A DNA stretch of 64,000 nucleotides. Source: CAJMSU01 sp964650315 (GTDB lineage: Bacteria > Bacillota_I > Bacilli_A > RF39 > UBA660). The notes beneath the pieces were generated by a model, which was given only the letters and a program-made list of their open reading frames with translations, was not told the origin of the DNA and made no database searches. Positions 24,123 through 32,602 of this stretch are shown one piece after another. Both the position numbers and the translations under genes were made by a program. The first letter of the stretch is position 1; every line of letters begins with the position of its first letter. The DNA lies in NCBI GenBank assembly GCA_964650315.1, contig CAZYQE010000001.1:1-64000 (forward strand), written 5' to 3'.

Positions 24123-24314
24123 ATGACACAAAAAGAATTATCTTATGTAGAAGATGCGATAGGTCATGAAGATGCAATTATTAAAGTATGCAGTGAAACA
24201 TCTAAATTATTAGAAGATGAAGAATTAATAGATTATATTAATGATGAAGTTAATAAACACACTACTATTAAAGAACAATTATTAAACTTATTGGAGGAAA
24301 AATCTAATGAATGA
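24123..24314 (+). CDS. Small protein, partner of a CotF-like coat protein
   Basis: This acidic, helical 63-residue protein begins MTQKELSYVEDAIGHEDAII. Start is at 24123 because AAGGAGGAATATT directly precedes it; an in-frame ATG ten codons upstream lacks such a site. Its stop overlaps the start of the CotF-like gene. Small proteins of this kind sit beside CotF-family genes in spore formers, so a spore-surface role is plausible, not shown. Confidence 0.65.
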   Translation: MTQKELSYVEDAIGHEDAIIKVCSETSKLLEDEELIDYINDEVNKHTTIKEQLLNLLEEKSNE

Positions 24315-24552
24315 TAAATTATTAATGGAAAACTATTTATTATTATTAAAAAGTACTGTTGAAGTATATGTACATGGTACTTTAGAGAGTTCTAATGAAG
24401 ATGTTAGATCTATATTAAAAGGTAATTTAAATGAAATATTAACTTCTCAAGCTAATACTTATGATGAAATGACTAAGTATGGTTGGTATACTATTAATAA
24501 TGTTAATTCTAATCTTATAGAAGATACTTTAAATAAAGTACAAAATAACTAG
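24307..24552 (+). CDS. CotF-like spore coat protein
   Basis: The 81-residue protein carries the coat-F pattern: MENYLLLLKSTVEVYVHGTL, then SSNEDVRSILKGNLNEIL and QANTYDEMTKYGWYTI. CotF-family proteins are ferritin-like helical bundles of the spore coat. It overlaps the preceding gene by eight bases, with GGAGG inside that gene. Together with cotJB/cotJC at 35 kb it indicates a sporulation heritage. Confidence 0.8.
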   Translation: MNDKLLMENYLLLLKSTVEVYVHGTLESSNEDVRSILKGNLNEILTSQANTYDEMTKYGWYTINNVNSNLIEDTLNKVQNN

Positions 24553-24572
24553 ATAAATTCTAGTTATTTTTA
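24544..24572 (+). terminator. Terminator after the CotF-like gene, fused to a promoter
   Basis: AATAACTAGA pairs with TCTAGTTATT, then T-run, then the extended -10 TGTTATAAT at 24573. Confidence 0.85.
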
Positions 24573-24597
24573 TGTTATAATAAGAATAGGTGATAAT

Positions 24598-25368
24598 ATG
24601 AATAATAAAATTCTATTTATGATATTAGATAATGAAGTAAAATATTTAACTAATAGTCCTATGGATCATAAAGAATGGTATGAGTCACTAAATTTAGATA
24701 TGGAAGAATTTAATAGAGTAATTAGGGGATTTATACTAGGTAATAAAATAATCTTTTATAAAAGTGATTTTAGATATGATGATGAAACTATTAAAGTTGC
24801 CGAAGAGAAATATCCTGAAATTAGAAAAGCTTTAAAGAATCCTAATTTAGAGGCTTATTGTGGAGTATATCCAGGAAAAGAAGGAGAAGCATGGGAACCT
24901 ATAGTTAGAATAGATAATCCTAATATAGATAATAGATTTAATGATACTAAAATAGAAAGACAACAAGTAGAAAATACACATGGACAATTAAAAGAAGAAT
25001 TTGATCCATTAATAGAATTTCAAAATGATTATGAAAATCCTAAAGTAATAAGAAACGCTATAATAGTTACTGTAATAGTATTAATAATTAATTTTATATT
25101 AAAGTTTATACTTCATCAAAGTATTACTACAGAAACTAATAGTAGATTTGCATCACTATTAGTATTCTTACAATTTATATTATTAATAGCTTCTATAGTA
25201 TGTTATAAAACTAAAGTAAAACAAGCTAATATAGTAGCTTTAGCAGCTTCTATAGCTATGTTTTTAACTTTTAATATATTTGATATTATATTAGGACTTA
25301 TATATTTTATGTTTACTATAGATCAATCTATCTTTTTTAGAAAAAGAAATAAAAAAGTAAATAAATAA
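24598..25368 (+). CDS. Unknown membrane protein with cytoplasmic N-terminal domain
   Basis: Residues 1-140 are soluble (PMDHKEWYESLNLDMEEFNR, then IRKALKNPNLEAYCGVYPGK). They are followed by about four membrane helices and a short basic tail RKRNKKVNK. I do not recognise either part. AGGTGATAAT precedes the ATG, with its own promoter. It stands alone between the CotF-like gene and the long noncoding stretch. Confidence 0.7.
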   Translation: MNNKILFMILDNEVKYLTNSPMDHKEWYESLNLDMEEFNRVIRGFILGNKIIFYKSDFRYDDETIKVAEEKYPEIRKALKNPNLEAYCGVYPGKEGEAWEPIVRIDNPNIDNRFNDTKIERQQVENTHGQLKEEFDPLIEFQNDYENPKVIRNAIIVTVIVLIINFILKFILHQSITTETNSRFASLLVFLQFILLIASIVCYKTKVKQANIVALAASIAMFLTFNIFDIILGLIYFMFTIDQSIFFRKRNKKVNK

Positions 25369-25536
25369 ATTGACATAATATTTTATATATGATATATATT
25401 TTATATATTAAGATAATTTATCGTGTGATATTTTATCTTAGTATTTACGAAACTATATTACATTTATATTATAATATTTATTTTATAATTTAATTTTATA
25501 TTATTTTATACTATTTATATTATTCTATATTTGTAA

Positions 25537-25609
25537 CCTAAGAGGTACTTAGGCTAATATTTTTACCAGAAGATATTAGTAAAAAACATTTTTCGGGGAA
25601 ATATCTGGT
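25537..25609 (+). ncRNA. Possible structured leader or RNA element
   Basis: CCTAAG/CTTAGG (25537-25553) and CTAATAT/ATATTAG (25554-25579) form two adjacent hairpins whose loops contain GGTA and TACC and could pair. ACCAGA at 25565 can instead pair with TCTGGT at 25604, so two states are possible. It matches no riboswitch consensus I can recall. Confidence 0.35.
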
Positions 25610-25652
25610 TTATATATGTATTTATATAAAATATTTCTTCTTTTACAAGTAC

Positions 25653-25680
25653 GTGACATAAATTTTATTTATGGTATAGT
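25653..25680 (+). promoter_or_regulatory. Promoter of the kissing-loop RNA
   Basis: GTGACA and TATAGT are separated by 16 bases, and the -10 is extended by TGG. Start is expected near 25687. Confidence 0.65.
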
Positions 25681-25686
25681 TTCTAT

Positions 25687-25791
25687 ATTATCTTTTTATA
25701 AGATAATTAAAGAGGGAGCATAATAAGTTCATCAGACTTGATTATGTTGAAAAATGTTTTTATGAGATACTGATGATATCTCTTTTTTTTT
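25687..25791 (+). ncRNA. Putative small RNA with two complementary hairpin loops
   Basis: A short 5' hairpin (TTATCTT with AAGATAA) is followed by hairpin A at 25719-25746: a ten-base-pair stem with one bulged G and the loop TCATCAG. Hairpin B at 25764-25782 has a GAGATA/TATCTC stem and the loop CTGATGA, followed by an eight-T run. The seven-base loops are exact complements, so they can form an internal kissing interaction, or one between two molecules. No coding frame fits. I know no family with this arrangement at this locus. Confidence 0.6.
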
Positions 25792-25812
25792 GCTCTTTTT
25801 AAGTAGTGCAAT

Positions 25813-25841
25813 TTGACTTTTTTCTTATTTTATAGTATAAT
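25813..25841 (+). promoter_or_regulatory. Promoter of the sigma factor gene
   Basis: TTGACT and TATAAT are separated by 17 bases. A start near 25848 lies after the in-frame ATG at 25842 and therefore decides for the ATG at 25872. Confidence 0.75.
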
Positions 25842-25871
25842 ATGTGCCAATTTAAAGGGGAAGTGTTGTCT

Positions 25872-27455
25872 ATGGATAGGGAGATAATTAAATACTTAGA
25901 ACAATCTTTAAAAGGAGTAGAAAACGATCCAGAAGTAATTAAAACTTTAGAGCAAGATCCAATAATAAAGGATTATCTAAAGGAGTTTTTTGATGGAGTA
26001 GTAGATGTTAAATATTCATATATACAAAGCCTGTCAAAAAATGATTTAGTTACTAATATGATATATAATTATGCTCAAGATCATGTTAATGTTATTGATG
26101 ATGATAAATTAGTTGAACAAGGTGGTAATGATGCCCTATCTTTATTTATTAAAGATATATCTAGATTTAAATTATTAGACAAAGAAGAGGAATTAAAATT
26201 AACTAAAGCTATAAAAAATGGTAGAGGTAAAAAACGTCAACAAGCTAGAGAAGAACTTATTAATCATAATTATAGATTAGTTATTAGTATGGCTTTTAAA
26301 TATAAGGGTAGAGGTGTAGAAATATTAGATTTAATTCAAGAGGGTAGTAGAGGATTAATGACTGCAGTAGAAAAATTTGATCCTGATTTAGGAAATAGAT
26401 TTTCTACGTATGCTACTCCTTGGATAAGACAATCTATTACTAGATATATTGCTGATCATAATAGTATTATTAGAAAGCCAGTTCATAGATATGAAATGAT
26501 AGGTAAATTAAAGAAAATAGAAAATGAATATAGGAATGAAAAAAGTAAAACACCAACTGCTGAAAGTTTAGCCAGATTTATAGTTAAACATCACTATCAA
26601 GAATTTAGTACTGAAAATGAAAGAGAATTACTAAAAGGAAGTCCACTATTACCAGAAACCAAAAGAAAAAATTATAAAGATGGAAAATATATAGGTAAAG
26701 GTAAAGCAAAAAAATATAAAAAAGAAAGAATAATTACTGTAGGAAAAGAAAAATATGACTTAAACTTTAGAAAAGATTGTAATAGATATAAATATAATCA
26801 ATGTTATGATCTAGTTAAAGGGTTATTAGAAGATAGTAAAAAAATATCAAGTATAAATGCTGAATTACGTCCTAATAGAGATGATGAAGGAAATCAACTA
26901 AGTGATTTTATAGCTGATCCAAATCAAAAAAACAATCCAGAATATAGTTATGAACAAAATGAAATGAAATCATTTGCTCATGAAATATTAAATAGTGAAG
27001 ATTTAATGCCAAGAGAAAGAGAAATAATAAGATTAAGATTTGGTATGGGAATAACAGAACCAATTCCTGAAGAAGAAATATATGAAGTATTATTAGTACG
27101 TGAAGATAGAAAAAAAGCAAGAGCTAGTAGAAGTAAAGAACAGATTAAAAAAGATATAGAAAAAGTTAAAAAAATTAGTAAAGTTTTTAATGATTATGAA
27201 GAAGATATACAAAGTCTAAGTTTAGAAGAGATAATAGAAGCATTAGATAAATCTAAATTAAGTTTATATGAAAAAGAACTATTTGAATTATTATATGGAA
27301 TACCAGTTTTATCTAGTACTAGTAAAACATTAGAAGATATAGGTAGTATATTTGATCTTACTAAAGAAAGAATAAGACAGCTAGAACGAAGAGGAATGGT
27401 TAAACTTAGTAAGAATATACAATATAAAAAAAGAAGTAAAGATTATATTTTATAA
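25872..27455 (+). CDS. RNA polymerase sigma-70 factor with split region 4
   Basis: Region 1.2 is [19 protein letters not shown] near residue 90. Region 2 is [16 protein letters not shown], then [20 protein letters not shown] and [19 protein letters not shown]. Region 3 begins at [15 protein letters not shown] but carries a lysine-rich insert of about 90 residues. Region 4.1 appears twice: [15 protein letters not shown] near 383 and, after about 80 charged residues, [15 protein letters not shown], which leads into a normal helix-turn-helix ([20 protein letters not shown]). Total length from this start is 527 residues. GGGGAAGTG precedes the ATG. Whether it is the housekeeping or an alternative factor cannot be told here. 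Confidence 0.9.
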   Translation: MDREIIKYLEQSLKGVENDPEVIKTLEQDPIIKDYLKEFFDGVVDVKYSYIQSLSKNDLVTNMIYNYAQDHVNVIDDDKLVEQGGNDALSLFIKDISRFKLLDKEEELKLTKAIKNGRGKKRQQAREELINHNYRLVISMAFKYKGRGVEILDLIQEGSRGLMTAVEKFDPDLGNRFSTYATPWIRQSITRYIADHNSIIRKPVHRYEMIGKLKKIENEYRNEKSKTPTAESLARFIVKHHYQEFSTENERELLKGSPLLPETKRKNYKDGKYIGKGKAKKYKKERIITVGKEKYDLNFRKDCNRYKYNQCYDLVKGLLEDSKKISSINAELRPNRDDEGNQLSDFIADPNQKNNPEYSYEQNEMKSFAHEILNSEDLMPREREIIRLRFGMGITEPIPEEEIYEVLLVREDRKKARASRSKEQIKKDIEKVKKISKVFNDYEEDIQSLSLEEIIEALDKSKLSLYEKELFELLYGIPVLSSTSKTLEDIGSIFDLTKERIRQLERRGMVKLSKNIQYKKRSKDYIL

Positions 27456-27480
27456 AAATGGTTGAAAAACCATTTTTATT
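27454..27480 (+). terminator. Terminator after the sigma factor gene
   Basis: AAAAATGGTT pairs with AACCATTTTT across GAAA. Confidence 0.88.
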
Positions 27481-27557
27481 TTGACTAAACGTAAAGTATA
27501 TATAAATATTCTTTTATATTTATAAATTATATATTATAATTTATGTTAGGTGATTTT

Positions 27558-27815
27558 ATGAAGAAATTAGTAGTAATAAGTGCTGTTTGGTGTCCATCAT
27601 GTTTAGTGATGTCTAAGTACTTAAAAAAGATAAAAGAGAATTTTAATATTGAAATAGAGAAATTAGATTATGATTTTGATGAAGAAGAAGTTAAAAAATA
27701 TAATGTAGATAAAAAACTACCAGTATTAATCTTATTAGAAGATGAAAAAGAAATAAAAAGAATTACTGGAGAGAAAGATTATAATGATATAGAAGAATTT
27801 ATAAAGGAGGATTAA
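27558..27815 (+). CDS. Thioredoxin-like protein
   Basis: An 85-residue single thioredoxin fold with the active site WCPSC at about residues 11-15 and the cis-proline in KKLPVLIL. Start is at 27558 because TTAGGTGATTTT precedes it; the ATG at 27543 lies inside the ribosome site and almost on the TATAAT box. Directly followed by the CcdA-like gene, to which it may pass electrons. Confidence 0.88.
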   Translation: MKKLVVISAVWCPSCLVMSKYLKKIKENFNIEIEKLDYDFDEEEVKKYNVDKKLPVLILLEDEKEIKRITGEKDYNDIEEFIKED

Positions 27816-27816
27816 T

Positions 27817-28992
27817 ATGAAAAAGAAATTATTATTTTTACTTGTATTTATACTTTTATTAATACCTATAAATTCTTTGGCTTTATCTAAAAATTATAAT
27901 GATAGAGTATCTAAATATACTAATAGTAAAGTTGAAAATGATAAAGTTAATTTATATTTCTTTAGAGGAGAAGGATGTCCTCATTGTAGAGAAGAGGAAG
28001 AATGGTTAAATGATATAAAAGATGATTATAAAGATAAATTAAATATTTATGATTATGAAGTATGGTATAACAAAGATAATGTAGAAATACTTAAGAAAGT
28101 AGCTAAAGAGTTTAATACTAATGTAGATGGTGTACCATTTACAGTAATAGGTAATAAATATTATATTGGATTTTCTGATACTCAGAAATCTAGTATTCAA
28201 GATAAAATAGATGAGTATTTAGAAATAAATCCTAATAGTAGAAAAGTTAATTTACCTATATTAGGTAAAGTTGATAAGAAAGATGTTTCACTACCTGTAG
28301 TTGCAGTAGTATTAGGTTTAATAGATGGATTTAATCCATGTGCTATGTGGATATTATTATTCTTAATAAGTATGTTATTTGGAATGAAAAATAGAAGAAG
28401 AAGTATAATACTTGGAATAGTATTCTTATCTGTTTCAGGATTAGTATATTTCTTATCTATGTTAGGTATAAATATGGTATTACAGATTGCTACTATATCT
28501 ATTTTAAAAATAGCTATTGCGATATTTATACTAGGTGCTGGTATATATAATTTTAGAAAGTATCTAAGAATTAAAGATGAAGAAGCAGGATGTGAAGTAG
28601 TAGATGATAAGAAAAGAAAAAAACTAATTACTAAGATAAATAAAATAACTCATAATAAAAGTTTTGTTCTTGCACTACTAGGAATATCAGTTTTAGCTAT
28701 TAGTGTTAATTTAATAGAGTTGGCTTGTTCTTTAGGATTCCCAGTTATATTTACAGAATTACTTGCAGTTAATAAAGTAACTGGAATAGTTAGAATAATA
28801 TATTTACTTATTTATATATTCTGTTATATGTTAGATGATATGGTTATATTTATAGTATCTATGGCCACTTTAGAATTAACTGGTATAACTAATAAATATA
28901 CAAAAATAACTACATTAGTAAGTGCCATTATAATGATTATTATGGGATTATTAATGTTATTTAAACCAAGTTGGTTAATGTTAAACTTTTAG
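27817..28992 (+). CDS. Outer thioredoxin domain fused to a CcdA/DsbD-type membrane domain
   Basis: A signal peptide (residues 1-22) leads to an outer thioredoxin-like domain with RGEGCPHCREEEEW near residue 50 and a cis-proline in VDGVPFTVIG. From about residue 165 there are six membrane helices of the DsbD/CcdA type, with the conserved DGFNPCAMW at the first and a second cysteine in VNLIELACSLGFP. The protein would carry reducing power from cytoplasmic thioredoxin across the membrane to outer disulfides. GGAGG precedes the ATG, and the preceding thioredoxin gene is one base away. Confidence 0.9.
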   Translation: MKKKLLFLLVFILLLIPINSLALSKNYNDRVSKYTNSKVENDKVNLYFFRGEGCPHCREEEEWLNDIKDDYKDKLNIYDYEVWYNKDNVEILKKVAKEFNTNVDGVPFTVIGNKYYIGFSDTQKSSIQDKIDEYLEINPNSRKVNLPILGKVDKKDVSLPVVAVVLGLIDGFNPCAMWILLFLISMLFGMKNRRRSIILGIVFLSVSGLVYFLSMLGINMVLQIATISILKIAIAIFILGAGIYNFRKYLRIKDEEAGCEVVDDKKRKKLITKINKITHNKSFVLALLGISVLAISVNLIELACSLGFPVIFTELLAVNKVTGIVRIIYLLIYIFCYMLDDMVIFIVSMATLELTGITNKYTKITTLVSAIIMIIMGLLMLFKPSWLMLNF

Positions 28993-29001
28993 GAGGTATA
29001 T

Positions 29002-30105
29002 ATGATTTATTTAGATTATGCTGCTAATACTCCAGTAGATAAAAGAGTATTAAAAGTATTTGATGATGCAACTATCAAGTATATTGCTAATCCAAATAGT
29101 TCACATGATCTAGGAAAATTAGCTAAAGAAGAAATTGATAAAGTATCTAGTAATATATCTAAGTATTTTGATACTAATAAAGAAAATATTATTTATACTT
29201 CAGGAGCATCTGAATCTAATAATTTAATAATTAAAGGGGTTGCAGAAAAAGCTAAAGGTAAGCATATAATTATTTCTGCAGTAGAACATTCTAGTGTAAT
29301 TGCTCCATGTAATTATTTAACTAATTTAGGATATGATGTTAGTATAATTCCACTTACTAAAGAAGGAGTTATAGACCTAGATGTATTAAAAAAAGAAATA
29401 AATGATGATACTATTTTAGTAAGTATATGTTCAGTAGATAGTGAACTAGGTACTATTCAACCTATAGAAGAAGTAGCTAAAATAGTGAAAGAATATAAAA
29501 ATTGTATATTCCATACTGATGCTACTCAAGCAATAGGTAAAATAAGACATGATTATTCTCTAGTAGATTTTATTACTTTTGCTCCTCATAAATTCTTTGG
29601 ATTAAATGGTTTTGGAGTATTAGTAAATAAAAATAATAAGAAAATAACTCCAATTATTCATGGAGGTAAGTCTACTACTATATATAGAAGTGGAACACCA
29701 GTAACTGCTAATGTACTTGCTTTAAATGAAGCATTTAATCTAGCTATTAATAATTTAGATAAAAGATATAAATATATAAAAGAATTAAATGATATCTTAA
29801 GAGAAAGTTTATCTAAGTATAGTAATGTACATATTAATAGTCCAAAGAATTCTATACCAAATACTCTAAATATTAGTTTAGTAGATAGAAGTTCTAAAGA
29901 AGTAGTAAAAGAATTAAGTAAAAAAGGTATATACTTATCTACAAATACAGCTTGTTCTCTAGAAGATAGTATATCTAAATCAGTATTAGCTTTAACTAAT
30001 GATGAAAACCTAGCTAGTAATACAATTAGAATAAGTATATCTCATTTAACTACTAAGAAAGATATAAATAAGTTTTTAAAAGAATTAGAAAGTATTATTA
30101 AATAA
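29002..30105 (+). CDS. Cysteine desulfurase (NifS/IscS family), copy 1
   Basis: The PLP enzyme motifs are present: DYAANTPVD at the start, SGASESNNLIIKG, VEHSSV, the HTDATQ aspartate, and the PLP lysine in FAPHKFFGLNGFG near residue 198. The active-site cysteine is in STNTACSLED, and the C-terminal ISISHLTT is typical. It provides sulfur for Fe-S clusters or tRNA thiolation. No scaffold gene is adjacent. GGAGGTAT precedes the ATG and the gap to the CcdA-like gene is nine bases. A second copy lies at 46153. Confidence 0.93.
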   Translation: MIYLDYAANTPVDKRVLKVFDDATIKYIANPNSSHDLGKLAKEEIDKVSSNISKYFDTNKENIIYTSGASESNNLIIKGVAEKAKGKHIIISAVEHSSVIAPCNYLTNLGYDVSIIPLTKEGVIDLDVLKKEINDDTILVSICSVDSELGTIQPIEEVAKIVKEYKNCIFHTDATQAIGKIRHDYSLVDFITFAPHKFFGLNGFGVLVNKNNKKITPIIHGGKSTTIYRSGTPVTANVLALNEAFNLAINNLDKRYKYIKELNDILRESLSKYSNVHINSPKNSIPNTLNISLVDRSSKEVVKELSKKGIYLSTNTACSLEDSISKSVLALTNDENLASNTIRISISHLTTKKDINKFLKELESIIK

Positions 30106-30145
30106 TACTTTTTTTATGTTATAATTATTATAGGAGGAGTAATAT

Positions 30146-30850
30146 ATGGATAATGAAAAAATAGCTAAGTTTATTTATAATTTAAGAAAGAAAAATAAAT
30201 TAACTCAAAAAGAATTTGCTAAAAAACTAAATGTTACTGCTCAAGCTGTATCTAAATGGGAAAATGCTAGAGGTATTCCTGATATAGAAATATTAAAAAA
30301 AATTAGTGAAGTATTTGATGTTGATATAGATTCAATAATAGATGGAAAGAAAAAAACTAATAAAAAATTTATATTAGTAACAATTATATTTATAATAATT
30401 ATTGGAATACTAATAGGTATAAATATTAATTCTAGTGATTATGAATATACTAGTTTAAAATCTGATACTAACGATTGGAAAGTTAAAGGAGTAGCAGTCT
30501 ATTCTAAGGATAAGAATTCTATTTATATATCAGATATAGAATATTTAGATAAAGAATTTAATAAAGAAAAATATACAGTAGTAGAATGTGTATTATATGA
30601 AAATAATAAAGATGTAGATAAAAAAATATCTCAATGTGGAAAAATAAAGAATAATAAGAATTATAGTAATAATGATGTAAAAAGTTTAAAATATTTATTA
30701 AAAGATATAGAATTTAATGTAGATGGTTATAAATCTAGTTGTAAAAATTTATCTAAAAGTAATTTATTTATAGATATTAATTTAATGACTAAAGAGAATA
30801 AAAAAGTTACTTATAAAGTACCCATTAAATTAAATAGTAAGTGTAATTAA
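30146..30850 (+). CDS. XRE-type transcription regulator with membrane anchor
   Basis: Residues 5-60 form a lambda-repressor-like helix-turn-helix (NLRKKNKLTQKEFAKKLNVT, then AQAVSKWENARGIPDIEIL). A membrane helix at about 73-92 (FILVTIIFIIIIGILIGINI) follows, then an outer domain of 140 residues with four cysteines. This looks like a one-component membrane sensor. An extended -10 at 30117 and GGAGGAGT precede the ATG. Confidence 0.88.
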   Translation: MDNEKIAKFIYNLRKKNKLTQKEFAKKLNVTAQAVSKWENARGIPDIEILKKISEVFDVDIDSIIDGKKKTNKKFILVTIIFIIIIGILIGININSSDYEYTSLKSDTNDWKVKGVAVYSKDKNSIYISDIEYLDKEFNKEKYTVVECVLYENNKDVDKKISQCGKIKNNKNYSNNDVKSLKYLLKDIEFNVDGYKSSCKNLSKSNLFIDINLMTKENKKVTYKVPIKLNSKCN

Positions 30851-30882
30851 AATATATGATATAATTATAATGGAGTGATAAT

Positions 30883-31839
30883 ATGGATAAAAAAGAAGAA
30901 ACTAAAGAACAAGAATTTAGTATGCTTGATACCTATGGAGAAAATTTATCTGATGTAAAATATATTACTAATCCAGCTATAGGTAGAGATCAACAAATTA
31001 AACAATTAATATTAATATTATTAACACCTGATAAATCAGCTATATTAGTTGGTAAACCTGGTGTTGGTAAAACTGCATCTGTAGAAGGTTTAGCTTTCCG
31101 TATTCAAAATGGTAATGTTCCAGATGCTCTAAAAGGATATCAAGTTATTAAAGTAAATACATCTTCAATGTTAGGACAAGATCCAGATACTGGAGAAGCT
31201 AAGATTAATATGTTAATTGATGAAATAAAAACAAAAACTAAATTAATTTTATTTATAGATGAAATTCATACTTTAATGGGTAATAAAGGAGAAGCATTAG
31301 ATTTTGCTAATATATTTAAACCTGCATTAGATAGAGGAGATATTAAAGTAATAGGTGCTACTACTTCTGAAGAGTATGAACAATATATTCTAAGAGATAA
31401 AGCATTTGTTAGACGTTTCCAAAAAGTAGAAATATTTGAACCTACTAGAGAAGAAAATATTCAAATATTAATTGGAACACTTCCTAAAATAGAGGCAAGA
31501 ACAGGTGTAAAAATGACTTATTCATCTTTTGTTAAAAGAAAGATGATGGAGTTTATTACAGATATTACTAGTGAATATAAAAGGGTATATGAAATAGGAG
31601 CTAGATATCCAGATGTATCTTTAACTATAGTACAACAAGCTTTCTCTAATGCATTATTTGATAATAGATTAGAAGTAAATGTATTAGATTTTAAAAAAGC
31701 AATACAAAGTAGTAAAAATATATATCCAGATGTAATAACAAAATCTATGCCAGATTTTGATAAAACATTTTCTGCAGAAATAGCTCAAGTGGAACAAAAA
31801 AGTCCAGTATATGATACATTAGATATAACACCTGAATAG
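30883..31839 (+). CDS. Single-domain AAA+ ATPase of the Clp first-domain type
   Basis: Walker A is VGKPGVGKT near residue 60, Walker B is LILFIDEIHTLMG near 118, sensor 1 is IGATTSEEYEQYI, and the arginine finger region is KAFVRRFQKVEIFEPT. This equals the first AAA+ module of ClpA/ClpB, but the N-domain, middle coil and second module are absent. It is not a ClpB fragment left by decay, because it has its own ribosome site and a tight partner gene 11 bases downstream. The role is unknown; substrate remodelling is likely. Confidence 0.85.
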   Translation: MDKKEETKEQEFSMLDTYGENLSDVKYITNPAIGRDQQIKQLILILLTPDKSAILVGKPGVGKTASVEGLAFRIQNGNVPDALKGYQVIKVNTSSMLGQDPDTGEAKINMLIDEIKTKTKLILFIDEIHTLMGNKGEALDFANIFKPALDRGDIKVIGATTSEEYEQYILRDKAFVRRFQKVEIFEPTREENIQILIGTLPKIEARTGVKMTYSSFVKRKMMEFITDITSEYKRVYEIGARYPDVSLTIVQQAFSNALFDNRLEVNVLDFKKAIQSSKNIYPDVITKSMPDFDKTFSAEIAQVEQKSPVYDTLDITPE

Positions 31840-31850
31840 GAGGATTAAAT

Positions 31851-32366
31851 ATGGAAAATAAAGTACCAATATTAAATTTAAATGTATTAGATGGAGTAGA
31901 AGAAGACTTAAAAGAAATAAAAGAAGCAGATCCATTTTTAATACAAAGAAAAGTAGATGAAATTAAAAATGATAAAGCATTAGTAAAAGAATTAATAGAA
32001 TATAGAACTAAAAAAACTTTAGCTACTATTAAAATAAAAGGTGAAATAGAAGATAATATTCTAAAAACTGATCTTGATATTATAAAAGAATTAATAAATA
32101 TAAATTTTGATTTTGATTCTATAAAAATAGATATAAATTATGATCCTAATACAGTAGAAGAACCTGTTGATTTAATTGGATTATTAAATAAATACGAAGA
32201 AGAAATACGTAAAGTAAAGAATGATAAATATCTTCTTCATCAAGATAAAATTGGTAATAATAATATTATAGAAGAAATAGAAAATATGAAAAATCAAAAA
32301 CAATTAAGTGATAGCGTTACAGAAATAATGGATGAAGAGGTTGACAATAAACCAAAGACAATTTAA
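31851..32366 (+). CDS. Unknown partner protein of the AAA+ ATPase
   Basis: The 171-residue protein is acidic and largely helical, without membrane segments (PFLIQRKVDEIKNDKALVKE in the first third, later LLNKYEEEIRKVKNDKYLL). I recognise no family. GGAGG precedes the ATG, and the gene ends at a terminator. Its coupling to the AAA+ gene suggests an adaptor or substrate. Confidence 0.7.
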   Translation: MENKVPILNLNVLDGVEEDLKEIKEADPFLIQRKVDEIKNDKALVKELIEYRTKKTLATIKIKGEIEDNILKTDLDIIKELININFDFDSIKIDINYDPNTVEEPVDLIGLLNKYEEEIRKVKNDKYLLHQDKIGNNNIIEEIENMKNQKQLSDSVTEIMDEEVDNKPKTI

Positions 32367-32388
32367 AGGCTTTTTAGTCTTTTTTTGT
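32355..32388 (+). terminator. Terminator ahead of the glmS leader
   Basis: AAAGAC pairs with GTCTTT around a long loop, followed by seven T. It is weaker than the others in the window. Confidence 0.5.
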
Positions 32389-32394
32389 TATAAG

Positions 32395-32403
32395 TGATAT
32401 AAT
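32395..32403 (+). promoter_or_regulatory. Extended -10 promoter of glmS
   Basis: TGATATAAT, with expected start near 32410, just ahead of the ribozyme. Confidence 0.65.
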
Positions 32404-32427
32404 ATACATATAATGAATAGTAGAGAA

Positions 32428-32575
32428 AGGAGTAATTCATTAAAGCGCCAGAACTTTAAATAGTTGACGAGGTTAGTAGTTATCGAATATTCGGCGGATG
32501 CTACTACGGATTAGTGGTTCGTAAGATATATATTAAAAAATAAAATCAATATTATAACAAAGTATATATCCACAC
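32428..32575 (+). ncRNA. glmS ribozyme (catalytic riboswitch)
   Basis: The core GCGCCAGAACTT is followed by AGTTGACGAGGTTAGTAG, then ATTCGGCGGATGCTACTACGG, the conserved parts of the glucosamine-6-phosphate-activated ribozyme. Cleavage is expected between A32444 and G32445. The 3' domain pairs GATATATA with TATATATC. It lies directly upstream of glmS, as in other Firmicutes. When glucosamine-6-phosphate is plentiful the mRNA is cut and degraded. Ends are approximate. Confidence 0.95.
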
Positions 32576-32602
32576 TATATTATATTTAAAAGGAGTTTAA
32601 TT

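Larger units (their letters stand above)
25369..25871 (+). other. 500-base noncoding stretch ahead of the sigma factor gene
   Basis: No coding frame is seen on either strand. A TTGACA-17-TATATA promoter lies at 25370-25398, and a TAAGATAA/TTATCTTA hairpin near 25411-25442 follows. The next part, about 25445-25530, is almost pure A and T. Then come a structured segment (25537-25609), a separate promoter with a small RNA (25653-25791) and the sigma promoter (25813-25841). The three structured or promoter parts are listed on their own. Confidence 0.7.

Noticed and set aside
25842..25871. ATG at 25842 as start of the sigma factor
   Set aside because: It overlaps the promoter -10 box and lies before the expected transcription start; GGGGAAGTG supports 25872.
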